Position numbers and translations under genes: made by a program. DNA of 63,151 nucleotides from JAULZV01 sp964401885 (GTDB lineage: Bacteria; Patescibacteriota; Minisyncoccia; Phycocordibacterales; JAACPR01), in contig CAYOAC010000001.1 of assembly GCA_964401885.1 (NCBI GenBank), positions 1 to 63,151 of the forward strand, written 5' to 3'. Under the pieces are notes generated by a model that was given only the letters and a program-made list of their open reading frames with translations, had not been told where the DNA came from and did no database searches. Shown in pieces: positions 9,544 to 16,872 of the stretch (position 1 is its first letter; each line of letters begins with the position of its first letter).

Positions 9544-10242
9544 TTATTGAGATTTTTTTCCTGAAAGGATTGTATCAATTGCTCCTTTAACATTTGCGTA
9601 AGGTTGATTTCCCTTGATTGGAATTTGAACTCCTGATTTTGAAATCAAAATGTTATAAGGTGTTCCAAATTTTGGGTCAACTTTTACAATAGCATTTCCA
9701 TCGGCTACATCTTTTGCTACTTCTTGTTTTGGATAATCTGAAGCCAAACATGCTTTGAATTCACTTTCATTAATTCCAATTTTTATAGCTGTTGCAAGAA
9801 TGTTCTCTGTTTTAAGTGAATCTGGTGCACCTGGAATTAAAATATTTGCAAATTCCCAGAATTTATTGTTTCCACCAAGCTTAGTCACACATTCTGATGC
9901 CTCTGCAGCGGGTGCAGCTGATTTGTGAATTTGAACAAGTGGATAATGACGATATACCCAAGCAACTTTTCCTGTCGGACCATATTCATCCATAATTTTT
10001 TGCATGGTCTGATGGAAACCTGCGCAGAAAGGACATTCAAAATCTGAATATTCTACAATAATTATTTCGGCATTTGGATCTCCAATAATATGATCATTAG
10101 AGTCAATTTTTGAAATAGCTAATGGAGCTGTTTCATCTGGTTTGTCTGGATTCTTTCTTGATTGTTGATCTGATAGGTAGATTGCTCCCGCGATAATCAT
10201 CCCTGAAACAACAATTGAAATTGGAATGAAAAATTTATTCAT
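9544..10242 (-). CDS. DsbA/DsbG-like extracytoplasmic thioredoxin-fold oxidoreductase
   Basis: 232 aa. An N-terminal hydrophobic segment (residues 4-24, IPISIVVSGMIIAGAIYL) is a signal anchor, so the catalytic domain faces outside. The active site CPFC lies in SDFECPFCAGFH, and the cis-proline loop is FGTPYNIL. This matches the DsbA-like thioredoxin family ('thioredoxin domain-containing protein') common in CPR genomes, which introduces or rearranges disulfides in secreted proteins. The Cys-containing secreted proteins near 58 kb could be substrates (inference). It is divergent from uppP, with an AT-rich 36-nt intergenic promoter region. Confidence 0.92.
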   Translation of the reverse strand: MNKFFIPISIVVSGMIIAGAIYLSDQQSRKNPDKPDETAPLAISKIDSNDHIIGDPNAEIIIVEYSDFECPFCAGFHQTMQKIMDEYGPTGKVAWVYRHYPLVQIHKSAAPAAEASECVTKLGGNNKFWEFANILIPGAPDSLKTENILATAIKIGINESEFKACLASDYPKQEVAKDVADGNAIVKVDPKFGTPYNILISKSGVQIPIKGNQPYANVKGAIDTILSGKKSQ

Positions 10243-10278
10243 TATGATTTTTATGTTATATTAATTCGTATATTATAT

Positions 10279-11085
10279 ATGCTTTCATCAATTCATTCAA
10301 TCATTCTCGGAATAGTCCAAGGAATAACTGAATTTTTACCCATTTCTTCTTCAGGACATTTGATCATTACTAGAGAACTGCTTCATATTAATCAAAGTGG
10401 CGGGCTAGCTTTTGATGCAGTATTGCAACTAGCAACTGCTTTGACGGTGGTTTTGTATTTTAGAAAAGATATCATTGATTTAATTTTTAATTTATTTAGG
10501 AAAATAAAAGACCCACAAAAAACTAGGCTAACACTTTATCTGATAATAGGAACAATACCCGCTGTTATATTTGGATTATTGCTTCAAGATTACATGGATA
10601 CTGTTTTTAGAAATGCAAAATTAGTGGCACTAACTCTTGTACTAGGTTCTTTAATAATGTCTTTTGCTGATAAAGTCATATCTAAATATCAACAAAAAAA
10701 TATTTCAAAAGATTTGGATATCAAAAAAAGTTTTTGCATAGGATTATTTCAATGTCTGGCGCTTGTTCCTGGGATGTCACGATCAGGAATGACAATATCA
10801 GGTGGATATTTTCTCGGTTTATCAAAAGATTTGGCTGTAAGATTCAGTTTCCTACTTTCAATCCCAATTATAGTTGCATCTGGCTTATTAAAATTGATAG
10901 ATATTATAAAAGAGCCCAGTTTAATTTCTGTTGGGCTGTTCAATTTAGGATTAGGAGCCTTATCTGCCTTTATATTTGGGTGGTTGGCAATAGATTTTCT
11001 ATTAAAATTCTTAAAAACAAACTCATTTAAGTCTTTTGTAGTATATAGAATATTACTTGCGATTGTTATTCTGCTGTTTATTTAA
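10279..11085 (+). CDS. uppP: Undecaprenyl-diphosphatase (UppP/BacA)
   Basis: 268 aa polytopic membrane enzyme that dephosphorylates undecaprenyl pyrophosphate, recycling the lipid carrier for peptidoglycan synthesis. Both signatures are present: the (E/Q)-rich GIVQGITEFLPISSSGHLII at the N-terminus and LVPGMSRSGMTISGG near residue 160. Length and hydrophobic profile are normal. A TATATT/TATTAT-like box lies only a few bases before the ATG, so the transcript is probably leaderless or nearly so. Confidence 0.97.
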   Translation: MLSSIHSIILGIVQGITEFLPISSSGHLIITRELLHINQSGGLAFDAVLQLATALTVVLYFRKDIIDLIFNLFRKIKDPQKTRLTLYLIIGTIPAVIFGLLLQDYMDTVFRNAKLVALTLVLGSLIMSFADKVISKYQQKNISKDLDIKKSFCIGLFQCLALVPGMSRSGMTISGGYFLGLSKDLAVRFSFLLSIPIIVASGLLKLIDIIKEPSLISVGLFNLGLGALSAFIFGWLAIDFLLKFLKTNSFKSFVVYRILLAIVILLFI

Positions 11086-11089
11086 TTAT

Positions 11090-11665
11090 TTAGAAACCTA
11101 ATGTGGGTGCAAGATTGTTTTCTGGAATTATTTCCCATTTTGAAGTATCAAGGTTTATTTTTTCTTTTTCACCATTTTTTTCATATAAAAGATATCCATT
11201 TTCTTTTGCAAAGTCATAAACTTTCTTGGTTACAACAACGTCTTGTTTACAATATGAGACAACTTCATCAATTTTGCCTTGTCTCCACCAGATAATAGAT
11301 TGGAGACCGTCGGCTGATTTGGATTCTCCGAGTGTTGAAGATGCAATTTCATCAAGTTTGATCCTTCTCCCTAGGACCTGTCTAATTTCTTTTAATAAAT
11401 CAAGACTCTTTATTTGTGTTAAATCACCAGCATAATATTTATCTAATAGGGGAATATCGAAATGATCACCATTAAAACTCACGAGCATGTCGGCCCTTTC
11501 TATTAGTGGCCACAATTTGCCAAGGTCTTCTTTAAAATAAGAAGTCATTTCATCGGTCTCACTGTCGTGTACACATACTACTGCAAGATCAAGATCTGCT
11601 GGATTAGGTGAACCGACTTCATCAAATGTATTTGTTGTTTCAATATCGAATGTAAGTATTTTCAT
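11090..11665 (-). CDS. DEDD-type 3'-5' exonuclease-like protein (ribonuclease H fold)
   Basis: 191 aa. An N-terminal FDIETT motif, a central aspartate in LVSFNGDHFDIPLL and a C-terminal YCKQDVVVTKKVYDF match the DEDDy exonuclease pattern of the YprB/RNase_H_2-like or PolB-exonuclease type. There is no polymerase domain. Likely a stand-alone nuclease acting on DNA or RNA; the substrate cannot be told from sequence. Convergent with uppP, with only 4 nt between the two stop codons. Confidence 0.8.
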   Translation of the reverse strand: MKILTFDIETTNTFDEVGSPNPADLDLAVVCVHDSETDEMTSYFKEDLGKLWPLIERADMLVSFNGDHFDIPLLDKYYAGDLTQIKSLDLLKEIRQVLGRRIKLDEIASSTLGESKSADGLQSIIWWRQGKIDEVVSYCKQDVVVTKKVYDFAKENGYLLYEKNGEKEKINLDTSKWEIIPENNLAPTLGF

Positions 11666-11747
11666 AGATGTCTATTGTATCTTATGAATTAGTTTTTACA
11701 AATTTATACATGTTTAAAAGTAAAAGCATAAAATATTTTTTTAGGTA

Positions 11748-11753
11748 TATAAT
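11748..11753 (+). promoter_or_regulatory. -10 box for a leaderless mRNA
   Basis: Perfect TATAAT followed by 6 nt (AATCTT) and the ATG at 11760, the spacing at which transcription starts on the A of the start codon. Confidence 0.7.
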
Positions 11754-11759
11754 AATCTT

Positions 11760-11993
11760 ATGATTTCTACAACTTTGATATCAATAATTGAACCGCTGTT
11801 GCTGGTTTTATTTTTGGCTTTTATAGTTATATTTGTATATTTTGGAATCACCTTAGTTCATCATTGGAATTATTATTCTTTTAATACTCAAATAAAAAGA
11901 ATAATGAAAGGATTGTATTTTTTTGTTACAACCATGATTCTTTTGGTTCTGTTATTTTTTATTGGATTATACATATTAGGCTATGGCATTTAA
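11760..11993 (+). CDS. Small membrane protein, two predicted transmembrane helices
   Basis: 77 aa. Hydrophobic segments span roughly residues 5-30 and 50-75, joined by a short basic loop (NTQIKRIMKG). I do not recognise a family. Its last codons overlap the start of the next gene by 11 nt, so the two are translated from one message and probably work together in the membrane. Confidence 0.75.
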   Translation: MISTTLISIIEPLLLVLFLAFIVIFVYFGITLVHHWNYYSFNTQIKRIMKGLYFFVTTMILLVLLFFIGLYILGYGI

Positions 11994-12501
11994 ATTAGAA
12001 TCAAACGAACATATTATTCTTGTAGTGCGGAGACATTGGTTTAAACCTGTTTTAAAAAGCTTACTTTTATTTTTTTCTTTAATTTTTCCTATAATTATTT
12101 CTTCTATTGTTTTTTCTTTACCTAAATATACTGATCAAATGGGTAACACAAGTGTATTATCGATCATATTTTTAATTACTTGGTTGTTTATAATTTGGAA
12201 TATTATTTTTGTTGTGTGGACTAATCATTTCTTAGATGTTTTAGTTGTCACAAATTTAAATATTATTGATATAGATCAAATCGGTTTGTGGCACAGAGAA
12301 GTTTCAACGTTACCGATTCAAAGGGTTCAGGATATATCCACAAAAACAGAAGGTCTAATACCTTCCATTCTTAATTATGGACAATTAGAAATTCAAAGTG
12401 CGGGAAGTCTTACAAATTTTATTGTTAATGGTGTTCAACAACCAGATGCTGTTAGACAAAAAATAAATGAACAAATAATTAAAACTAGTGTGCATTTCTG
12501 A
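11983..12501 (+). CDS. Membrane protein with bacterial PH (bPH2/YdbS-like) domain
   Basis: 172 aa. Two transmembrane segments (about residues 22-45 and 60-85) are followed by a soluble part reading LVVTNLNIIDIDQIGLWHREVSTLPIQRVQDIS and ending in QIQSAG-like strands. That is the layout of bPH2/YdbS-type proteins, in which a short membrane hairpin precedes a PH-like beta domain. Function unknown. Start overlaps the upstream small membrane gene; the 3' end overlaps the convergent LOG-family gene by 17 nt. Confidence 0.75.
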   Translation: MAFKLESNEHIILVVRRHWFKPVLKSLLLFFSLIFPIIISSIVFSLPKYTDQMGNTSVLSIIFLITWLFIIWNIIFVVWTNHFLDVLVVTNLNIIDIDQIGLWHREVSTLPIQRVQDISTKTEGLIPSILNYGQLEIQSAGSLTNFIVNGVQQPDAVRQKINEQIIKTSVHF

Positions 12502-13195
12502 TTGGGGCGTTTTTGATTACTTCTAATGCTTCTTCTATAGAATCTGTAATCAAAAAGAGTTTTAAGTCTTTCTCATCGATTTTTCCTTGTTTTAATAATA
12601 ATTCTTTTATAAAAGAATTTAGAGGATTCCAAAAATAAGAACCAAATAAAATAATTGGAACATTTTCAATTTTTTTTGTTTGAACAAGAGTTAATATTTC
12701 AAAAAGTTCATCCATTGTTCCAAAACCACCAGGAAAATAAACATAAGCCTCTGCTGCATATGTTAAAGAAACTTTTCTTGTGAAAAAATATTGAAAATCA
12801 ATAGTTTTATTCAGATAGGGATTAGTTACTTGTTCTTTTGGAAGTTTAATTGTTAATCCGAAAGAATTCCCACCTACCTCAAATGCGCCTTTATTGGCTG
12901 CTTCCATTATTCCAGGACCTCCACCTGTCACTATTGCAAAACCAAGTTTTGCAATCTCTTTGGCTAGATTGTAGGCATTCAAATAATCTTTCTCTGTAGA
13001 AAGTGTTCTGGCAGAACCAAAAAAAGTCACTGTTTTGGGAGAGTCTTTAATTAATTCAAAACCTGTCAAAATTTCTTTACTGATAGTGCTAACTCTTTTT
13101 TTGATTTGTGCTTCAATTTCTGGTAATGTCAATGGTTGAGATACTGTCTGTTTGTGAGGTCTCTCTAATTCTTTCTTTTTCCTAAAAAATATCAT
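12485..13195 (-). CDS. LOG-family Rossmann-fold protein (TIGR00730-like)
   Basis: About 236 aa from ATG 13195. Family motifs include TFFGSAR near the N-terminus, the nucleotide-binding GGGPGIMEAANKGA, and the catalytic YFPGGFGTMDE. LOG-type enzymes cleave nucleoside 5'-monophosphates to free base and ribose 5-phosphate; they are often annotated as lysine decarboxylase-like. A longer in-frame TTG start at 13225 exists, but a TATAAT on this strand lies about 9 nt before ATG 13195, which therefore is the likely start. Confidence 0.88.
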   Translation of the reverse strand: MIFFRKKKELERPHKQTVSQPLTLPEIEAQIKKRVSTISKEILTGFELIKDSPKTVTFFGSARTLSTEKDYLNAYNLAKEIAKLGFAIVTGGGPGIMEAANKGAFEVGGNSFGLTIKLPKEQVTNPYLNKTIDFQYFFTRKVSLTYAAEAYVYFPGGFGTMDELFEILTLVQTKKIENVPIILFGSYFWNPLNSFIKELLLKQGKIDEKDLKLFLITDSIEEALEVIKNAPIRNAH

Positions 13196-13206
13196 AATAA
13201 AGTTAT

Positions 13207-13212
13207 TATAAT
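13207..13212. promoter_or_regulatory. Shared divergent -10 region
   Basis: The near-palindrome ATTATAAT supplies TATAAT on both strands, about 9 nt before the LOG-family ATG (minus) and 24 nt before the tgt ATG (plus). Confidence 0.55.
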
Positions 13213-13236
13213 CTAGTTTTAACAAAAGTCATCTTA

Positions 13237-14472
13237 ATGAAAAAACCAATTCAATTTAAAATAATAAAAGAACATTTAAATGGACTTGCAAGAGTCGGTG
13301 AGATTCATACTGAACATGGAATAATAAAAACTCCTGCTTTTATTCCCGTTGGAACAAAGGCTACTGTAAAATCTTTAACACCTGAACAAATTCAATCTAT
13401 TGGTGCACAAGCTGTTCTCGCAAACACTTACCATCTATATCTTGAACCGGGTGATGAAATAATTAAAAAAGCTGGTGGCATTCAAAAATTTATGAATTGG
13501 CACGGACCAACTATTACTGACTCAGGTGGGTTTCAGGTTTTTTCTCTTGGTGCAGCATTTGGATATTCACTTTCAAAAATTATCAAAGGAAAGGAAGATG
13601 AAATAATGCTTCCGTATGAGCAAGAGGTTAAAGAAGGAAAAAAAAGAAGTAATGCTGGAAAAGCTAGAATAGACGAAAATGGTGTGATGTTTCGATCTCA
13701 TATTGATGGCTCTGCTCATTATTTCACACCAGAAAAATCAATAGAAATTCAACATAATATTGGTGCTGATATTATTTTTGCTTTTGATGAATGTACTTCT
13801 CCTATGGAGGGGGAACATTATCAAAAAAGATCTTTGGATAGAACTCACCGCTGGGAAAAACAATGTCTTGAATTTCATAAAAAATCTAATCAATCAGAAA
13901 AACAGGCTTTATATGCAGTTGTTCAAGGTGGGAGATTTGAATCTTTAAGAAAGGAAAGTGCGGAATATCTTGCTTCATTAGATTTTGATGGTTTTGGAAT
14001 TGGTGGAAGTTTTGCAAAAGAAGATATGTCTAGTTCAGTTCTTTGGACTAATCAATCATTACCGAAAGAAAAACCACGACATTTACTTGGGATAGGAGAG
14101 GTTGAAGATTTGTTCATGGGAGTAGAAAATGGTTGTGATACTTTCGATTGCGTAGCAGCTACTCGTATTGCAAGAAATGGACAAGTCTATACTCACACAG
14201 GAAAAATAAATTTATTTAATGAAAAATTTAAAGAAGATTTTGAAACAGTAGACAAAGATTGTGATTGCTATACTTGCAAAAATTATTCAATAGCATATTT
14301 ATCGCATCTCTTTAGGGGACAAGAAATTCTCGCTTCAACTCTTGCAACAATTCATAATTTGAGATTTATTATTAGACTGGTTGAAAGTATGAGAGAAAAT
14401 TTGATAAATGACTCTTTTGAAAATTTTAGAGACGATTTTTTGAGTAAGTATTTAAATAAAAATAATATATAA
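13237..14472 (+). CDS. tgt: tRNA-guanine transglycosylase
   Basis: 411 aa. Exchanges guanine-34 of GUN-anticodon tRNAs (including tRNA-His) for a queuosine precursor. The substrate pocket motif DSGGFQVFSL, the catalytic region around VVQGG and GGSFAKE, and the C-terminal zinc site CDCYTCKNYSIAYLSHLF are all intact. It is about 30 residues longer than typical Tgt because of an insertion after FQVFSLGAAF (residues about 105-145, Lys/Glu-rich). No queuosine biosynthesis genes are visible here. An internal promoter for the next gene overlaps its stop codon. Confidence 0.96.
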   Translation: MKKPIQFKIIKEHLNGLARVGEIHTEHGIIKTPAFIPVGTKATVKSLTPEQIQSIGAQAVLANTYHLYLEPGDEIIKKAGGIQKFMNWHGPTITDSGGFQVFSLGAAFGYSLSKIIKGKEDEIMLPYEQEVKEGKKRSNAGKARIDENGVMFRSHIDGSAHYFTPEKSIEIQHNIGADIIFAFDECTSPMEGEHYQKRSLDRTHRWEKQCLEFHKKSNQSEKQALYAVVQGGRFESLRKESAEYLASLDFDGFGIGGSFAKEDMSSSVLWTNQSLPKEKPRHLLGIGEVEDLFMGVENGCDTFDCVAATRIARNGQVYTHTGKINLFNEKFKEDFETVDKDCDCYTCKNYSIAYLSHLFRGQEILASTLATIHNLRFIIRLVESMRENLINDSFENFRDDFLSKYLNKNNI

Positions 14473-14480
14473 TATTAAAT

Positions 14481-14852
14481 ATGTTTAATGAATCAAATTT
14501 AGATGCTCATCCAAGAGTCTTAGAAAACAAAAGAAAGGGAGAGGCTATTATGAAAGGTTTAATGGAGCCAGAAAATAGAAATGAAAAACAATTAAATCTT
14601 GCATGGCAAGTGTACAGGAGAAAACACTTTTTAGAAGAAGATTCTCCTGTTGATGAAGTTAATGCTATGTTGTTTTGGACTGAAGAAAATATTAATGAAA
14701 GGACTGGAAAAAAAGAAGATTCACTTTCTGCCACATATAGAAAAATTGAAGATGATCCAGAATTTAAAGAACATCCTAGATTATTGGGTAATTTTAAAAA
14801 TATAACATTAGAAGATATTTTGGAATATAGGAAAACCGGTGTATTGTCATAA
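14481..14852 (+). CDS. Hypothetical protein, 123 aa
   Basis: Soluble, charged, no recognisable family. The tail has the pattern LEDILEYRKTGVL, reminiscent of small nucleic-acid-associated proteins but not diagnostic. TATAAT (14468-14473) overlaps the tgt stop codon and lies 7 nt before this ATG, so it is probably transcribed separately as a leaderless mRNA. The next gene follows after 8 nt. Confidence 0.7.
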   Translation: MFNESNLDAHPRVLENKRKGEAIMKGLMEPENRNEKQLNLAWQVYRRKHFLEEDSPVDEVNAMLFWTEENINERTGKKEDSLSATYRKIEDDPEFKEHPRLLGNFKNITLEDILEYRKTGVLS

Positions 14853-14860
14853 TATTAATT

Positions 14861-15481
14861 ATGTCTTTAATTCCTGAAGAAAATAAAACTTCTGCAATTT
14901 TATTGGTTTTTGCAAATATTGTTCCAATTTTTGGTGTTTTGTTTTGGAATTGGAATACATTTGACGTATTCATCTTATTTTGGTCAGAAAGTGTAATAAT
15001 AGGATTTTATAGTATTTTCAAAATTTTAATTTACTATCAAAATAAAATTCTTGCGATGTTTTTTTCAATATTTTTTATATTTCATTTCGGTATTTTTTTG
15101 ACTGTGCATTTATTAATAATTATAGCAATGTTCTCAAACTATTTTGTTCATTCATTCAATCCATCAAACGAAATTTTTATTAAAGCATTGAGTGAATCCT
15201 CAGTTATTTTATCGGGTTTTATTTTCTTGTTTATTAGTCATGGGGTTTCTTTTTTTCAAAATTATATAGGTAAAAAAGAATACAAGATTAGCAATCCATT
15301 TAATAATCCAATGGTCACACCTTATGTAAGAATTATTATTATGCATATTGCATTAATTTTCGGAGGATTTCTTCTTATTATAACTAAAGCATCCATTAAT
15401 GGTTTAATTATATTGATTTTATTTAAAATAATTATTGATTTAAAAGGACATAATAATTCACATAAACTTAAAATTAATTAA
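14861..15481 (+). CDS. Polytopic membrane protein, DUF6498-like
   Basis: 206 aa with about five transmembrane segments. The motif FWNWNTFDVFILFWSESVII, running into GFYSIFKILI, resembles the DUF6498 family (acidic Glu between aromatic residues in the second membrane span). Function unknown. A CATAAT-like box lies 7 nt before the ATG, another candidate leaderless start. Followed by an intrinsic terminator. Confidence 0.7.
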   Translation: MSLIPEENKTSAILLVFANIVPIFGVLFWNWNTFDVFILFWSESVIIGFYSIFKILIYYQNKILAMFFSIFFIFHFGIFLTVHLLIIIAMFSNYFVHSFNPSNEIFIKALSESSVILSGFIFLFISHGVSFFQNYIGKKEYKISNPFNNPMVTPYVRIIIMHIALIFGGFLLIITKASINGLIILILFKIIIDLKGHNNSHKLKIN

Positions 15482-15515
15482 AAAATCTCCACAAACTAGA
15501 CGTAAGGGAGATTTT
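15482..15515 (+). terminator. Intrinsic terminator
   Basis: AAAATCTCC/GGAGATTTT stem with a 16-nt loop directly after the DUF6498-like gene. Confidence 0.75.
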
Positions 15516-15524
15516 GAAAGAAAA

Positions 15525-15857
15525 TCAAGTGAAGTCATTTTTTCTTAGAATTTCTTGGTACCAAGAATGACTTCCATTTTTCATTTCCGTGTCACCGTGA
15601 TTGATAGATAAAATTTCTACAATCAAGTCAACTTGGCCAAAGCTTTGAACAAAATCAATTACTTTGAAGTCAAAAGTAAGCTCACTAAAATCTAATGGAA
15701 ATTTTTTAAAAGTTCCACCGATTGGAGGAAAAACAGTTGGTCCGACTTTGGTATTACCATTTCTGGGGCCAAGTCTAAAAGGGGAACGATTTAGATCGCG
15801 ATGGCATCTGGTCAATCTGGTTTTGGAACCAGGAAAAGAAACTATTAGATTAAGCAT
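15525..15857 (-). CDS. Hypothetical protein, about 110 aa
   Basis: No family recognised. The middle is Pro/Gly/Phe-rich (VGPTVFPPIGGTFKKFPLDF) and the C-terminus reads GSHSWYQEILRKND. Start set at ATG 15857: a consensus promoter (TTGACA 15911-15906, 17-nt spacer, TATTTT 15888-15883, minus strand) lies just upstream. A longer reading from 15911 would begin inside the -35 box. It is the first of three small minus-strand genes, each with its own promoter of the same form. Confidence 0.6.
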   Translation of the reverse strand: MLNLIVSFPGSKTRLTRCHRDLNRSPFRLGPRNGNTKVGPTVFPPIGGTFKKFPLDFSELTFDFKVIDFVQSFGQVDLIVEILSINHGDTEMKNGSHSWYQEILRKNDFT

Positions 15858-15882
15858 GATTTGAGTGGGCTGTTCAAAAAGT

Positions 15883-15911
15883 AAAATAACCCATAAATAA
15901 TATAATGTCAA
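15883..15911 (-). promoter_or_regulatory. Promoter of the 15.5 kb minus-strand gene
   Basis: TTGACA (15911-15906), 17-nt spacer, TATTTT (15888-15883). The same TTGACA-N17-TATTTT form recurs for the 16455 gene. Confidence 0.7.
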
Positions 15912-15933
15912 TTGGTAAAAAATCAGTAATTAA

Positions 15934-15961
15934 AAAACTCAATGCAAATACATTGAGTTTT
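15934..15961 (-). terminator. Intrinsic terminator (minus strand)
   Basis: 11-bp stem AAAACTCAATG/CATTGAGTTTT followed by a T run on the minus strand, just after the 15969 gene. Confidence 0.85.
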
Positions 15962-15968
15962 TGAAAAA

Positions 15969-16346
15969 CTATTGAAACGTCCAGCCACAATCTTTTAGTT
16001 TTTCTATTAGAGAATTTTCTTCGGAAACATCGGGATTTTCAAATGGAAGTGCATTGAAAGAAAATTTTGCATTATCGGATTTTATGACAATCTTTCTTCT
16101 AACTAGATCAATCTTACGTTTTGATGTCGTAAAATTTACTTCCCATCCAGGATGTTTGTAGTTGTCTAAATCGAAAGGAAGGTCTATGTCGTCATCCTTG
16201 CAAGGTAGAAGAGTTATTGTTGGTCTTTCTGATCTGAAAGGAGTATCTGAAACGCAGTACCAAGAAAAACATAAAAAATTTTTTCCTGTTACTTGGCAAT
16301 AATTAGGCAGTGATTTTGTAATATCTAAACGTAACTCTATTTTCAT
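15969..16346 (-). CDS. Hypothetical protein, 125 aa
   Basis: No recognised family. Contains four Cys and ends in IEKLKDCGWTFQ, similar in shape to the neighbouring protein's end (AQILCEEGGWRLEE); the two may share a C-terminal helix-Gly-Trp motif. Upstream on the minus strand lie TTGACA, a 17-nt spacer and TAAATT. It is flanked by terminators on both sides, so it is a single-gene unit. Confidence 0.65.
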   Translation of the reverse strand: MKIELRLDITKSLPNYCQVTGKNFLCFSWYCVSDTPFRSERPTITLLPCKDDDIDLPFDLDNYKHPGWEVNFTTSKRKIDLVRRKIVIKSDNAKFSFNALPFENPDVSEENSLIEKLKDCGWTFQ

Positions 16347-16401
16347 AATGAAGGGGCTTTCTCGAAATCAATTTATCTATATATGCGAGTATTGTCAATT
16401 A

Positions 16402-16446
16402 AAAACCTCTCAGATCTTTTGGATAAGAGAGGTTTTGAGGTGTGTT
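16402..16446 (-). terminator. Intrinsic terminator (minus strand)
   Basis: AAAACCTCTC/GAGAGGTTTT stem with U run on the minus strand, after the 16455 gene. Confidence 0.8.
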
Positions 16447-16454
16447 TTTGAAGA

Positions 16455-16817
16455 TTAGGTTTCGCTTTCTTCTAATCTCCATCCACCTTCTTCACATAAT
16501 ATTTGCGCCACATTATTGGCCGAAAGATCAGATTTTCTTAATTCATTTTCTAGAATTACGATTTCTTCAATTTCAATCAAAAGGGTTCCATCTTTAGCAT
16601 CAACCTTTTTGACTCTGGACTCATATCTGATTTCTTCAGACAATTCAATGGTAATCAGGTCAGATTCAGGTGGGATTATTGTGCATCCTTGATATGATCC
16701 ATCTTTGGCGTAAAAAGGACTTGTCGGAACCTTATCTTCAGACCAATTCTTAAAAAAAGTGTGTTCGAGCTCTTTTGGGCCGAGCCTTAGGGTGGTAAAC
16801 AATTTGATTTTGTACAT
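16455..16817 (-). CDS. Hypothetical protein, 120 aa
   Basis: Beta-rich and acidic; no recognised family. The C-terminal NVAQILCEEGGWRLEE resembles the end of the 15969 product. Its promoter (TTGACA 16870-16865, 17-nt spacer, TATTTT) overlaps the uvrB start region on the opposite strand, so the two divergent units may interfere with each other. Confidence 0.65.
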   Translation of the reverse strand: MYKIKLFTTLRLGPKELEHTFFKNWSEDKVPTSPFYAKDGSYQGCTIIPPESDLITIELSEEIRYESRVKKVDAKDGTLLIEIEEIVILENELRKSDLSANNVAQILCEEGGWRLEESET

Positions 16818-16832
16818 ATTTTGGTTCGGAGT

Positions 16833-16870
16833 TCATTCGCAAAAATAACTCTAATATGTTATCTTGTCAA
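16833..16870. promoter_or_regulatory. Overlapping divergent promoters of uvrB and the 16455 gene
   Basis: Plus strand: TTCATT (16833-16838), 17-nt spacer, TATGTT (16855-16860 approx.) for uvrB. Minus strand: TTGACA (16870-16865) for the 16455 gene. The overlap argues that uvrB starts at ATG 16873 rather than the upstream TTG 16864. Confidence 0.6.
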
Positions 16871-16872
16871 TT

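Noticed and set aside
15525..15911. Start at 15911 for the small minus-strand gene
   Set aside because: That start falls inside a consensus -35 box; ATG 15857 follows the promoter properly.
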